64,000 nt of DNA from DASQPR01 sp963836775 (GTDB lineage Bacteria > Actinomycetota > Actinomycetes > Mycobacteriales > Micromonosporaceae): assembly GCA_963836775.1 (NCBI GenBank), contig CAWIKR010000002.1:124001-188000 (forward strand). Direction: 5' to 3'. Both the position numbers and the translations under genes were made by a program. Of the stretch, positions 45,402-53,392 are shown piece after piece (position 1 is the stretch's first letter; every line of letters starts with the position of its first letter). The notes under the pieces were generated by a model. It was not told the origin of the DNA. It saw only the letters and a program-made list of their open reading frames with translations, and made no database searches.

Positions 45402-46436
45402 ATGTCTCATCACCTCGACACGCCACTTGCCGGTCAGAGCGGCCAGCTCTTCATCGACGACCTCTACGTATTCCCGGGCGACCAGGGCACGGTGTTCGTC
45501 ATGGACGTGAATTCCACGATCACCGGCCCCGATGTGCAGCCCGGCTTCCATCACGAAGCTCGGTACGAATTCAAGGTGCACATCGACGAATCCGCCACCG
45601 AAACGCTGACCTATCGGGTGTCGTTCGGTGCACCGGGCGACGACGGGAACCAGGCAGTGGAGGTGCGTGCGTTGGCCGGCGACGCAGCCCGCGACGATTC
45701 GGCGACCGGAGATCTGGTGCTTGCCGGTCGCACCGGTGAGACGGTGACCGGAGGTGGCGCCCGCTTATGGGCCGGACGCATCGCCGACTCCTTCTACATC
45801 GACCTGTCGCTGTTGTCGATCGTCAACGCCGCGGTGAAGAACGGGACCGCCGTCGACCTCTCCGGCTGGACACCAGGCACCGCCACGAACAGCTTCGCGG
45901 GCACCACGGTCGAGTCGATCGTGCTCGAAATCGGCCACGACAATCCGGTGCTGCGCCCGGGGACCCGCGTGGGCGTGTGGTGTGTCACGAAGCTGGCGAC
46001 CGACGCCGGTGGGTGGCGGCCGATCAACCGAGCAGGACATCCGATGATGTGGCCGATCTTCTGGCCGGACGACACCGACTTCTCCAACCCGTCCAACACC
46101 CGGCACCCGTCGGAGGACTTCGACGGCGACGGCAAGTACTTCGCCGAGGCCATCGCAGCCGTTGTCAGCGCGGGAGGGACGGCCGCCGATCCGAAGGCGT
46201 ACGGCGCCAACGTGGCCCGGCGGTTGTTCCCCGATCTGCTGCCCTATCAGATCGGGACACCGGCGTCGTACGGGTTCGCCGGGTTCAACGGACGCACGCT
46301 CGGCGACAACGCGCCCGAAGCGATGCTGTCGCTGGCGGCCGGGGTGGCGGTGCCCTCTGGGCTGAAGCCGGACGTGGCGGCAGATCTGCGGACCGCCTCG
46401 TTCCCGTACGTGGTGCCCATGCCACTCGCCGCCTGA
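45402..46436 (+). CDS. DUF4331 family protein
   Basis: 344 residues. It starts with the family signature SHHLDTPL and has no signal peptide, so it is cytoplasmic, unlike many relatives. Typical blocks are FVMDVNSTITG, FHHEARYEFKV, WAGRIADSFYIDL, VLEIGHDNPVL, INRAGHPMMWPIFW and a terminal FNGRTLGDNAPEAMLSL. The family is predicted to be a beta-rich, possibly metal-binding fold of unknown activity. It is divergent from imuB across a tandem-repeat region, so its promoter may be affected by those repeats. Confidence 0.88.
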   Translation: MSHHLDTPLAGQSGQLFIDDLYVFPGDQGTVFVMDVNSTITGPDVQPGFHHEARYEFKVHIDESATETLTYRVSFGAPGDDGNQAVEVRALAGDAARDDSATGDLVLAGRTGETVTGGGARLWAGRIADSFYIDLSLLSIVNAAVKNGTAVDLSGWTPGTATNSFAGTTVESIVLEIGHDNPVLRPGTRVGVWCVTKLATDAGGWRPINRAGHPMMWPIFWPDDTDFSNPSNTRHPSEDFDGDGKYFAEAIAAVVSAGGTAADPKAYGANVARRLFPDLLPYQIGTPASYGFAGFNGRTLGDNAPEAMLSLAAGVAVPSGLKPDVAADLRTASFPYVVPMPLAA

Positions 46437-46520
46437 CCAGGGTCCTGATCGCGCGGGTCGTTGGTCCCGACCCGGCCGGAATCCGCCCGCTCACCGTGCC
46501 GGCGGGGATAGAGAGTCATT

Positions 46521-47120
46521 ATGACGGCGCAGATGACCCTCCAGAGTCCGCTGCCGGTGCGTTCCGCGATCCGGCGAGTGGCCCGTTGCGTACGCACGAC
46601 CGTGTCGCTTCTGGTCGAACATCGTGTGCACCTGCCAGCGGATCTGGTCGGGACCGGAATTCGATTCGCGGACGGGACGTCGTCACGGGTGTACCGCGAA
46701 ACGGTAATCGCCGACAGCGTCGAGACCGCCCCCTGCGTGCTGGTCGTGACCTTTCGCCTGCGCCTGGTGCGCGGGTGGGGTCATCGCCTGTTCCGGTGGG
46801 AGAGCCTGCTCAACACTCCGCTGTTCGTCGGGTTCCCCGGCTTCGTGTCGAAGTTGTGGCTGGCGCACGACGACGCCGGCGCCTATCGGGGTCTGTACGA
46901 GTGGGATGGTCCGGAGCGCGCGGAGACCTACGCGCGATCACTGTGGCGAGTTCTGGCCCTGGTCAGCGTGCCGGGGTCAATCCGGTACCGAGTGCTGCCC
47001 GGGATTCGCCGAGACCAGTTGCTGGCTGATCCGAAGTCGATCGATGGCGGATCGGCGACTGCCGGACCGGACTGGTCGCGGGTGGTGGAGGTGGAATGGC
47101 CCGAGCCCTTGACGTCCTGA
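46521..47120 (+). CDS. Conserved hypothetical protein (possible dimeric alpha-beta barrel)
   Basis: 199 residues that I do not assign to a named family. A central part (CVLVVTFRLRLVRGWGHRLFRWES, then NTPLFVGFPGFVSKLWLAHDD and YRGLYEWDGPERAETYARSLW) alternates strands and helices in a way that resembles YdhR/ABM-type monooxygenases. The C-terminal 40 residues (RYRVLPGIRRDQLLADP) are extra. No signal peptide. It lies 84 nt after the DUF4331 gene and may share its transcript. It is convergent with the AAA ATPase. Confidence 0.6.
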   Translation: MTAQMTLQSPLPVRSAIRRVARCVRTTVSLLVEHRVHLPADLVGTGIRFADGTSSRVYRETVIADSVETAPCVLVVTFRLRLVRGWGHRLFRWESLLNTPLFVGFPGFVSKLWLAHDDAGAYRGLYEWDGPERAETYARSLWRVLALVSVPGSIRYRVLPGIRRDQLLADPKSIDGGSATAGPDWSRVVEVEWPEPLTS

Positions 47121-47185
47121 TCACCGACGCCGGCCCGGCCGGCCACGAATCAAGCAGCCGGCCGTTCGGGCACAGTCTTGGTTGC

Positions 47186-48334
47186 TTAGAGGTAGAGGCC
47201 GACCGGCTCGGCCACTGGCTCGCTCGAATCCGCGACGCCGTCGTGTAGAGCGAACAGCTGGGCCAGCGTGGCGCCGGACGACCCGATGCCGCGGGAGTGG
47301 CCAAGCCACTCAGCAGCTTCCGCGTAGGGCAGCGGGCCGACCTCGAGCTGTGCAATGCACCGCCCGGGCCGGGTCACCGCCGGATGCAGCTTGGCCAGGT
47401 CCTCGTTGGTGGTGATCGCCACGATGACGTTGCGGCCCTGGCCGAGCATGCCGTCGGTGAGGTTCAGCAGGCGCGACAACGACTGGCCGGTGGACTGCTT
47501 GGCGCCGGGACGGATCAGCTCGTCGCAGTCTTCCAGCATGAGCAGCCGCCAGCGGCGCCGTGGCGTGGTCTCATCGTCATCGTCGTGGTCGCTGGAGTCC
47601 TGACCCATCATGGCGTCCATCAAGTAGGACGGAGCGCTGAACATCCGCTCCGGATCGAGTACACAGTCCGCCTGGCACCACGACCTCCAAGCCTGAGCCA
47701 GCGCTCGCAGAAGCGTGGTCTTTCCGGTGCCGGGTGCACCGTGTAGCAGGAGCAGCCGACCTCGCAGGGTCTCCGGGGTCACCGCCATGAGCTGGTCCAG
47801 CGAGACCGCCGTGGCCTGGGCATAGTTGCGCCGGATCTCCGTCCATACGACCGGATCGGTCTTGCGCTCGGTGCGGATCGGTCGGCCGGAAGCGTGCCAG
47901 AAACCGATCGGCAACACGTCCTCGGTGATCGGCTCCGTGGCGTTCTCCGTGGCGTCAGCGAGGATCCGTTCGGCCAGCTCGTCGCTGACCGCGGTGACAC
48001 TGACCAGGGCGGCGCCGTGCCGCCAGCGCACCGAACGCAGCGTCCAGCCGTCGCCGGTGACCAGGTAGGCCACGCCGCCACCATCAGTCCGCGCGGACCG
48101 GATCACGGTGCCGCCAACCGGCAACAGATCGGCGTCACGCCGCGGCCGAGCGATCTGCGTGGTCCGGGACCAGGGCTGTTCACCTGCGGTGAACGGCGCC
48201 AACGCCATGGCGTCGATGACATCAGTGGCGCTGTCACTGTCGTCGAGAACCACGCTGAACGGCAACAGCGCGGTCGGCTCGCCCGCATGCTTGATTGCCG
48301 GGCTCACCACCCGGTCGCTGATGCTGATTGTCAC
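47186..48334 (-). CDS. AAA ATPase with DUF5925-type N-terminal domain
   Basis: 382 residues from GTG 48334. The N-terminal ~165 residues (DDSDSATDVIDAMAL, GGGVAYLVTGDGWTLRSVRW) form a DUF5925-like beta-rich domain. The ATPase has Walker A LLLHGAPGTGKTTLLRAL (about 217-230), Walker B WRLLMLEDCDEL, sensor 1 VIVAITTNEDL and an Arg finger in HPAVTRPGRCI. Such proteins are actinobacterial and their job is unknown. It lies downstream of imuA' on the same strand (60 nt), so it may be part of the same SOS-controlled transcript. Confidence 0.85.
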   Translation of the reverse strand: MTISISDRVVSPAIKHAGEPTALLPFSVVLDDSDSATDVIDAMALAPFTAGEQPWSRTTQIARPRRDADLLPVGGTVIRSARTDGGGVAYLVTGDGWTLRSVRWRHGAALVSVTAVSDELAERILADATENATEPITEDVLPIGFWHASGRPIRTERKTDPVVWTEIRRNYAQATAVSLDQLMAVTPETLRGRLLLLHGAPGTGKTTLLRALAQAWRSWCQADCVLDPERMFSAPSYLMDAMMGQDSSDHDDDDETTPRRRWRLLMLEDCDELIRPGAKQSTGQSLSRLLNLTDGMLGQGRNVIVAITTNEDLAKLHPAVTRPGRCIAQLEVGPLPYAEAAEWLGHSRGIGSSGATLAQLFALHDGVADSSEPVAEPVGLYL

Positions 48335-48393
48335 CGAGTAATGATCGGCTGCCGAACCCCCGTGCGTACAGCGATTTTCTGGCGCACCGACGG

Positions 48394-49734
48394 TCAGGAC
48401 GCCGCCTCGAGAAGCTCCTCCCGCTCCACCGCGGCCGGCACGAGAGCGATGTCCGCGACCGGCTCCTGCTGATCGCGGACGGCCCAATCGGTCCGCGACA
48501 TCCAGCCGTCATTGAGTGGCGTGTGGTGCGGCATGGTCAGGGTGGCCGATCGCGGACGGGACGCCGATCCCCGGCCCCGCACCTCGATCCCGAGATCACG
48601 GGAGAGCAGCCGACCGCCTCCCGCAGCGAGCCCATGCCAGCGTGCCTCCGTCGACCGGAGCACCAGATCGGCACCGGACGACTGGCCATAGGTCACCAGC
48701 ACACTCCCCCGCTGCCGCGCTCGTGCGCTCAGCCGGCCGGTGATGGTCGCGGCCACCGGACCGGGTGGCGCGGCGACCACGATGTCGAACCCGTCCAGCA
48801 GCGCCGCCACGATCGTGGTCCACTCCGGGCCTGGATGGGGAACCAGGGCCAGTCGATCAAGCGCGATCCCGGCTTCGGAAGCGGCGATTGCCCCGAAAGT
48901 CGGCAGGCCCACCACCGCACACCAGGATCCGGCCTTGGATGCCTCGGCCAGCAGCGCGATCACCAGCGAGGTGGCGCCCGCGGCGCCGATCGCATCGACC
49001 GTCGAGCCGCGCCGCAGACCCCGAGCCGGCAACAGATCCCGCAGTTGCGGCAGGACCGGCAGGATCCGATCGGGTTCACCGAGAAATGGAAAGGTGCCGG
49101 AGTCGGCCTCGATCCGGCGCACGGCAGCCGCTTGCTCTGGCGCCTCGGGATCCGGTTCCTTCCACGACCGGGCCACCGGTCGGGCATGGGCGAGGGATCC
49201 GGAGACGAGCGGAATCACTTCTGCATCGGGTCGCCCCGGGTCTCCCGTCTGCTCCGCTTCCCGAGCCGTCCCTGGGTCCCTCGCACCGGACCGTCCACCG
49301 GCTCGAGAGAGCTGTTGCCGGCGAACCGACGGCGCCGCATCCAGGCGCGTCGGTTCGCCGGCGGCATCAGCACGCGACGACGTTGACGATGAGGGCGACT
49401 CCGGCGTGGCGGTCGCCGCGTGCAGTCCATGGGGTGATGTGGCTTCGACCGGCTTGGGTGTGGTGGCGGTCCGAACCAGGCCGGTCAGGCCGATGGAACG
49501 CACCAGATCGGCGGCCACCTGCGCCTTTGAAGACTGCGCCTTTGAAGACTGCGCCTTTGAGGACTGCGGAGCGTCTAAAAGGCGAGCGGCCGGGAGACGG
49601 GCTGCAGAATCGCCATCGTTCGTGGAAACCTGCGGCGTCGAGGTCCGCTTCGTGGCGGCCTGGTTCGGCGAACCCCCATCGGAGTCCGGCTCGATCCACT
49701 CCTGCCGTGCCGGAAACGACACGATCTCGGCCAC
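48394..49734 (-). CDS. ImuA'-like RecA-related mutasome protein
   Basis: 446 residues from GTG 49734, which is preceded by AGAGGGGG. The N-terminal ~190 residues are low-complexity and contain three SSKAQ pentapeptides. The C-terminal ~240 residues are a RecA-like core: LPQLRDLLPARGLRRGSTVDAIGAAGATSLVIALLAEASKAGSWCAVVG (fragments), with a degenerate P-loop GAAGATSL that lacks the Lys, then DGFDIVVAAPP in the Walker B place. ImuA' interacts with ImuB and DnaE2 in SOS mutagenesis. The HEPN gene lies upstream, 112 nt away. Confidence 0.78.
   Translation of the reverse strand: MAEIVSFPARQEWIEPDSDGGSPNQAATKRTSTPQVSTNDGDSAARLPAARLLDAPQSSKAQSSKAQSSKAQVAADLVRSIGLTGLVRTATTPKPVEATSPHGLHAATATPESPSSSTSSRADAAGEPTRLDAAPSVRRQQLSRAGGRSGARDPGTAREAEQTGDPGRPDAEVIPLVSGSLAHARPVARSWKEPDPEAPEQAAAVRRIEADSGTFPFLGEPDRILPVLPQLRDLLPARGLRRGSTVDAIGAAGATSLVIALLAEASKAGSWCAVVGLPTFGAIAASEAGIALDRLALVPHPGPEWTTIVAALLDGFDIVVAAPPGPVAATITGRLSARARQRGSVLVTYGQSSGADLVLRSTEARWHGLAAGGGRLLSRDLGIEVRGRGSASRPRSATLTMPHHTPLNDGWMSRTDWAVRDQQEPVADIALVPAAVEREELLEAAS
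49520..49564. repeat. Three 15-bp repeats encoding SSKAQ in ImuA'
   Basis: TGCGCCTTTGAAGAC is repeated three times with one change (GAGGAC in the last). The unit is a multiple of three, so copy-number changes keep the frame. Confidence 0.85.
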
Positions 49735-49846
49735 CCTGACACGCCCCCTCTTACCTACGTCACGTCTCCTCCATGCCCAGGGGGTGGATTCGGCGGCCCT
49801 TCGCCGTGGGAACCGGGGTGGAAACGAAGGGCCGCCGAAGACTCCG

Positions 49847-50353
49847 TTATGCGACCAACTCGTCGAGCAGGCCGGGGTGTTGCAGGCCGAGCGCCAGCTC
49901 GACCACCGAGACGAACGAGGCGGCGGCGCGCACCAGGTCATCGGCCTCTCGAGCAGTGACGACGCGCGGGATTCCGGCCTCCGCCGCAGCTCGTTTGCCG
50001 GCGCTGGCGGAGAAGTAGGCAGCCCACTCACTGAGCTCCGGGGCAATCATCGAGAGCAGCACCCAGACACTGGTCAGCTTGCTGCGGCGGCTGGCCACCG
50101 GCTTGGCCCGGGCAGCCACTACCGCGGCCGCGGCCCGAAGGCCGGCCAGGTGGGCACTCGCGTAACGAAGACCATCCGACGGCTGCTCCGCCGCTTCTTC
50201 AAGACCACGCCGCGCGAGCGCGAGCAACTGCGACGGCGTCCGGTGCGGAAATGCATGCGCCGGGACCGACGGCAACTCGGCAAGAGCGGATCGACGAGCC
50301 GCGGGCACCAGGCCCGGTCCGTTGATCTCGTTGAGCTTGGAAATCGTTGCCAT
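49847..50353 (-). CDS. SAV_6107-type HEPN-domain protein
   Basis: 168 residues, almost all helical: LLALARRGLEEAAEQPSDGLRYASAHLAGLRAAAAVVAARA (in part), SVWVLLSMIAPELSEWAAYFSASAGKRAAAEAG and a terminal VTAREADDLVRAAASFVSVVELALG. This matches the SAV_6107 HEPN family, commonly found next to imuA/imuB/dnaE2 in actinobacteria. The catalytic Rx4-6H motif of toxic HEPN RNases is not apparent, so it may be a structural or regulatory subunit. A perfect LexA box lies 260 nt upstream. It precedes imuA'. Confidence 0.82.
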   Translation of the reverse strand: MATISKLNEINGPGLVPAARRSALAELPSVPAHAFPHRTPSQLLALARRGLEEAAEQPSDGLRYASAHLAGLRAAAAVVAARAKPVASRRSKLTSVWVLLSMIAPELSEWAAYFSASAGKRAAAEAGIPRVVTAREADDLVRAAASFVSVVELALGLQHPGLLDELVA

Positions 50354-51170
50354 GTGTCATTCCTCTTCTGACAACAGCCGTGATGCTCGGATGTCTCGGT
50401 GTGTCGGCCGGCCGTGGAGCTTCCCCACCACGACCGGCCGACCCGGATCCTCTTCCGCCGCCCGGGGGTCGGGGAGGCGGCGGATGAGAACCCGCCGACC
50501 AGATCGGATCCGCGAAAATCCGATCTTGGGAGGAGGGCACGCCGCGAACGCACCCTCCGCCGTTTAGCGTGGCGCCAACGTCGGGCCCGAGACCCTCTGT
50601 CGACTCCAGCGTTCGAACAGAAGTTCGAACACATCTACAGTAAACCCCCGGTACGACAAGACCGCAACGATCCTCGAACAAGTGTTTTAAAGATCTATGA
50701 AAGCCCTGGTCGGCGGCATGAAAAGACGCCGGCGGGTGATCTTCACAGCGATCGGCATTGTTGCGACACAGCCGGCGACACCCCGCGGGACGACCGCCAC
50801 ACCCCCGCGAAACGGCCGGCCACACCCCCTGCGCAACGGCGCCGGCCACACCCCCCGGGAAACGGCCGGCGACACCCTGCGGCACCCCGCGGCACAACCG
50901 GCGACACCCCTGCGGAACGCCGGCTACACGCTCCGGCGGTCGCGCGGGTGACCAGCCGGCACACGAGGTAACGGCGACGGGGCGGAGGCCGCATGGGCGC
51001 CGGCCGCGCGGACTCCGGACATCGAACCTCGGCGCCCGGCACGGCCCGCGCGCACGTGCCTGACGGCCCGCCCACCACGCCCTCGGCGCGGCACCACAGC
51101 CCGCCTACGACGAGTGAAAATCCGGCTCCCCGAGCCCGGCCCGGTAAGGACCGACCTCTACCCTCGCACC
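50354..51170. other. Gene-free region with LexA box and GC-rich degenerate repeats
   Basis: After the LexA box the sequence from about 50765 to 50945 consists of degenerate ~27-nt units related to CGGCCGGCGACACCCC-GCGGAA. Short open frames here (for example 50697-50951) follow the repeat and look non-coding. A possible promoter for the EamA gene, TACCCT, is 7 nt before GTG 51171. Confidence 0.5.
50613..50628. promoter_or_regulatory. Perfect LexA box TCGAACAGAAGTTCGA
   Basis: A full palindrome of TCGAAC-N4-GTTCGA. It is oriented toward either strand; the nearest downstream gene on the minus strand is the HEPN gene that heads the imuA' operon. A weaker, half-matching site (TCGAACAAGTGTTTTA) is at 50674-50689. 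Confidence 0.88.
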
Positions 51171-52145
51171 GTGGCGACCACGACCTTGACCAGCACTCGG
51201 ACCCGCGTACACCCGGCGCTCGGTGTGGCCATGGTGGCGATCTCCGGAGTGCTGTTCGCGGTCAACGGAACCGTCTCGAAGCTGATCCTCGAAGCCGGCG
51301 TCGACGCGCAGCGTCTGACGCTCCTGCGGGCCGTCGGCGCCGGCACCGGATTGCTGGCGCTGAGCCTGATCATCCCCGGCGGCCGGGCCCGGCTGAAGGT
51401 ACGCCGATCCGAGATACCCCTGCTGTTCACCTACGGCATCACCGGCTTCTTCCTGGTGCCGATGCTCTACTTCTTCGCCATCAAGCTGCTCCCGGTCGGC
51501 ATCGCACTGCTCTTCGAATACATGGCCCCGCTGCTGGTGGCGCTATGGGCCCGGTTCGGACAGCACCAAATAGTCAAGACCCGGCTCTGGTACGGACTGG
51601 CGCTGAGCCTGGTCGGACTCGCCTTCGTCGCCGAGGTATGGAAGGGCAGCCTGCAGCTCAACGGCTGGGGCGTCCTAGCCGGACTCGGCGCCGCGGTCCT
51701 GCTGTGCTTCTACTACGTGCTCGGCGCCAAAGGCGTCACCCAGCGCGACACCGTCTCGCTGACGTTCTGGGCGTTCGCGGTCTCCGGCGTGGCCGGGCTG
51801 ATCGTCGCCGCGGTCCGTCCCGGCGGCATGTTCCCGTTCGAGGTGTTCACCCGCACCTCGCACGGCGTGCCGGTGTGGGCGCTGGCGATCTATCTCATCA
51901 TCGGCGGTTCGATCGCGTCCTACTTGCTGGTCGCCGCGGCACTGCGACACCTGCCGCCGACCAGTGTCGGAATTATCGGCATGATCGAGCCGGTGATCGC
52001 GTCCGCCGTCGCCTGGGTGGTGCTGGATGAACGCCTCACCGGTGCTCAGCTGGTCGGCGGTGCGCTGGTCCTGGTCGGTGTCGGGATCGCCGAGACAGCC
52101 CGAACCATGGGACCCGGGGAAATTGCCGAGATCCCGCCCGCGTGA
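51171..52145 (+). CDS. EamA/DMT-family transporter
   Basis: 324 residues from GTG 51171; GTG 51114 would add 19 residues but no ribosome site precedes it. TACCCT sits 7 nt before 51171, suggesting a leaderless mRNA. About ten TM helices in two EamA repeats: AMVAISGVLFAVNGTVSKLILE in the first half and LAGLGAAVLLCFYYVLGAKGV in the second, followed by the typical SVGIIGMIEPVIASAVAWVVLDE (split). Family members export amino acids, nucleosides or metabolites. The substrate is unknown. Confidence 0.87.
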   Translation: MATTTLTSTRTRVHPALGVAMVAISGVLFAVNGTVSKLILEAGVDAQRLTLLRAVGAGTGLLALSLIIPGGRARLKVRRSEIPLLFTYGITGFFLVPMLYFFAIKLLPVGIALLFEYMAPLLVALWARFGQHQIVKTRLWYGLALSLVGLAFVAEVWKGSLQLNGWGVLAGLGAAVLLCFYYVLGAKGVTQRDTVSLTFWAFAVSGVAGLIVAAVRPGGMFPFEVFTRTSHGVPVWALAIYLIIGGSIASYLLVAAALRHLPPTSVGIIGMIEPVIASAVAWVVLDERLTGAQLVGGALVLVGVGIAETARTMGPGEIAEIPPA

Positions 52146-52163
52146 CACGGCAAGATAGACCGC

Positions 52164-52652
52164 ATGCGTGACCATCCCAACGTCCGGACCGTGCAGGACG
52201 CCCTGATCGCCGTGGACGCGGTCAACGGTTCCGGCCAGCCGAGCGAGATCCGCATCCTGCCCGACGCGGTCACCACCGCGGTCGCAGCGGCGGCGGCGCT
52301 CGGCGTCGAGGTCGGCGCCATCGCCAATTCGCTGATCTTCGCCGCCGATGGCGAGCCGGTGCTGGTGCTCACTTCGGGAGCCCATCGCGTCGACACGGTC
52401 AAGGTCGCGGCCGGCCTCGGCGTCAGCGGGCTCAAGCGGGCAACCCCCGATTTTGTACGCGACCACACCAGCCAGACCATCGGTGGCGTCTCGCCTCTGG
52501 GCCACCCGAAACCCGTCCGTACGCTCGTCGACACCGCCCTCGAGCAGTACCCGGAGGTGTGGGCAGCGGGCGGTGTCGCGCATGCGGTCTTCCCCACGAC
52601 CTACCACGAACTCGTCCGCATCACCGCGGGTACGCCCACCGACGTAGCGTGA
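52164..52652 (+). CDS. YbaK/EbsC-type aminoacyl-tRNA deacylase
   Basis: 162 residues. The YbaK fold is evident: AAAALGVEVGAIANSLIFAADGEPVLVLTSG, then the conserved Lys region VDTVKVAAGLGVSGLKRATPDFVRDHTSQTIGGVSPLGHP (fragments), with GGVSPLGH as the family hallmark. Such proteins hydrolyse mischarged Ala-tRNA-Pro or Cys-tRNA-Pro. It lies 18 nt after the EamA gene and 16 nt before the GNAT gene on the same strand, so all three may be transcribed together. Confidence 0.88.
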   Translation: MRDHPNVRTVQDALIAVDAVNGSGQPSEIRILPDAVTTAVAAAAALGVEVGAIANSLIFAADGEPVLVLTSGAHRVDTVKVAAGLGVSGLKRATPDFVRDHTSQTIGGVSPLGHPKPVRTLVDTALEQYPEVWAAGGVAHAVFPTTYHELVRITAGTPTDVA

Positions 52653-52668
52653 CGTAGCGTCTGCCGAC

Positions 52669-53232
52669 ATGAGACTCGTCGCGTGGACCGGCGCCGATAT
52701 GACGCACCGTCTCGACGACGTCATTTCGGTCTATGGCCAGGCGATGGGTTACACCGCCGCGATGCTGGAGTCCCGGCGTGGCTACATGGCCACCCACGTC
52801 CACCGGCCCGGGTTTCGAGCCGTCGCCACCATCGACGAGACCGGCCAGCTGCTGGGTTTCGGTTATGGCTACACCTCCTCCGGCGGCCAGTGGTGGCATG
52901 ACCAGGTGCGCTCCGGCCTGACCCGGGACGACCGCCGGATCTGGCTCGCCGACTGCTTCGAGATCGTCGAGTTGCATGTGCGTCCCAGCGCCCAGGGCTA
53001 TGGCATCGGGTCCCGGCAACTCGCCGGCCTGCTGCGGATGGCACCCGGCAGCCGGGTGCTGCTTTCCACCCCAGAGGCCGACGAGACCGCGTCCCGTGCC
53101 TGGCGGCTCTACCGGCGTTTCCAATTCGTCGATGTGCTGCGGCACTTCTACTTCCCGGGTGACGCTCGAGCGTTCGCCATCCTGGGCCGGGCCCGGGTGA
53201 TCCCCGACCAGACGCCGGACGTGACTAGCTGA
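52669..53232 (+). CDS. GNAT-family N-acetyltransferase
   Basis: 187 residues. The acetyl-CoA site is ELHVRPSAQGYGIGSRQLAGLL (the QGYGIG loop, about 110-115), followed by VLLSTPEADETASRAWRLYRRFQF, in which the conserved motif B/Tyr helix lies. The N-terminal part has an aromatic-rich strand (GFGYGYTSSGGQWWHD). Substrate unknown. TAGCGT 8 nt before the ATG could be a -10 box of its own. The stop codon is the first part of the downstream tandem-repeat array. Confidence 0.85.
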   Translation: MRLVAWTGADMTHRLDDVISVYGQAMGYTAAMLESRRGYMATHVHRPGFRAVATIDETGQLLGFGYGYTSSGGQWWHDQVRSGLTRDDRRIWLADCFEIVELHVRPSAQGYGIGSRQLAGLLRMAPGSRVLLSTPEADETASRAWRLYRRFQFVDVLRHFYFPGDARAFAILGRARVIPDQTPDVTS

Positions 53233-53390
53233 CGCGCCGCCCGGCGGCGGCTCGTTAACCGATGCGCGGCTCGGTAGCCGATGCGCCGCCCGGCGGCGGC
53301 TCGTTAGCCGATGCGCGGCCCGGCGGCGGTCGGTTGCCCGATGCGCCACTCGGCGGCGGCTCGTCAACCGATGCGCCGCCCGGCGGCGGC
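53231..53390. repeat. 30-bp tandem repeat array between convergent genes
   Basis: Units at 53231, 53280, 53310, 53340 and 53370 begin GATGCGCCGC or close variants; a shortened unit of 19 nt lies at 53261-53279. The array starts at the GNAT stop and ends at the stop of the phosphatidyltransferase gene, filling the whole gap. Confidence 0.9.
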
Positions 53391-53392
53391 AA

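Noticed and set aside
50674..50689. A second LexA box next to the perfect one
   Set aside because: Only one half-site (TCGAAC) matches; the other half is GTTTTA.
50697..50951. An 84-residue open frame after the LexA box
   Set aside because: Its sequence is made by the GC-rich degenerate repeat and changes character with it, so it is probably not coding.
53231..53390. A possible CRISPR array
   Set aside because: The 30-bp units follow head to tail with no spacers and there are no cas genes nearby.
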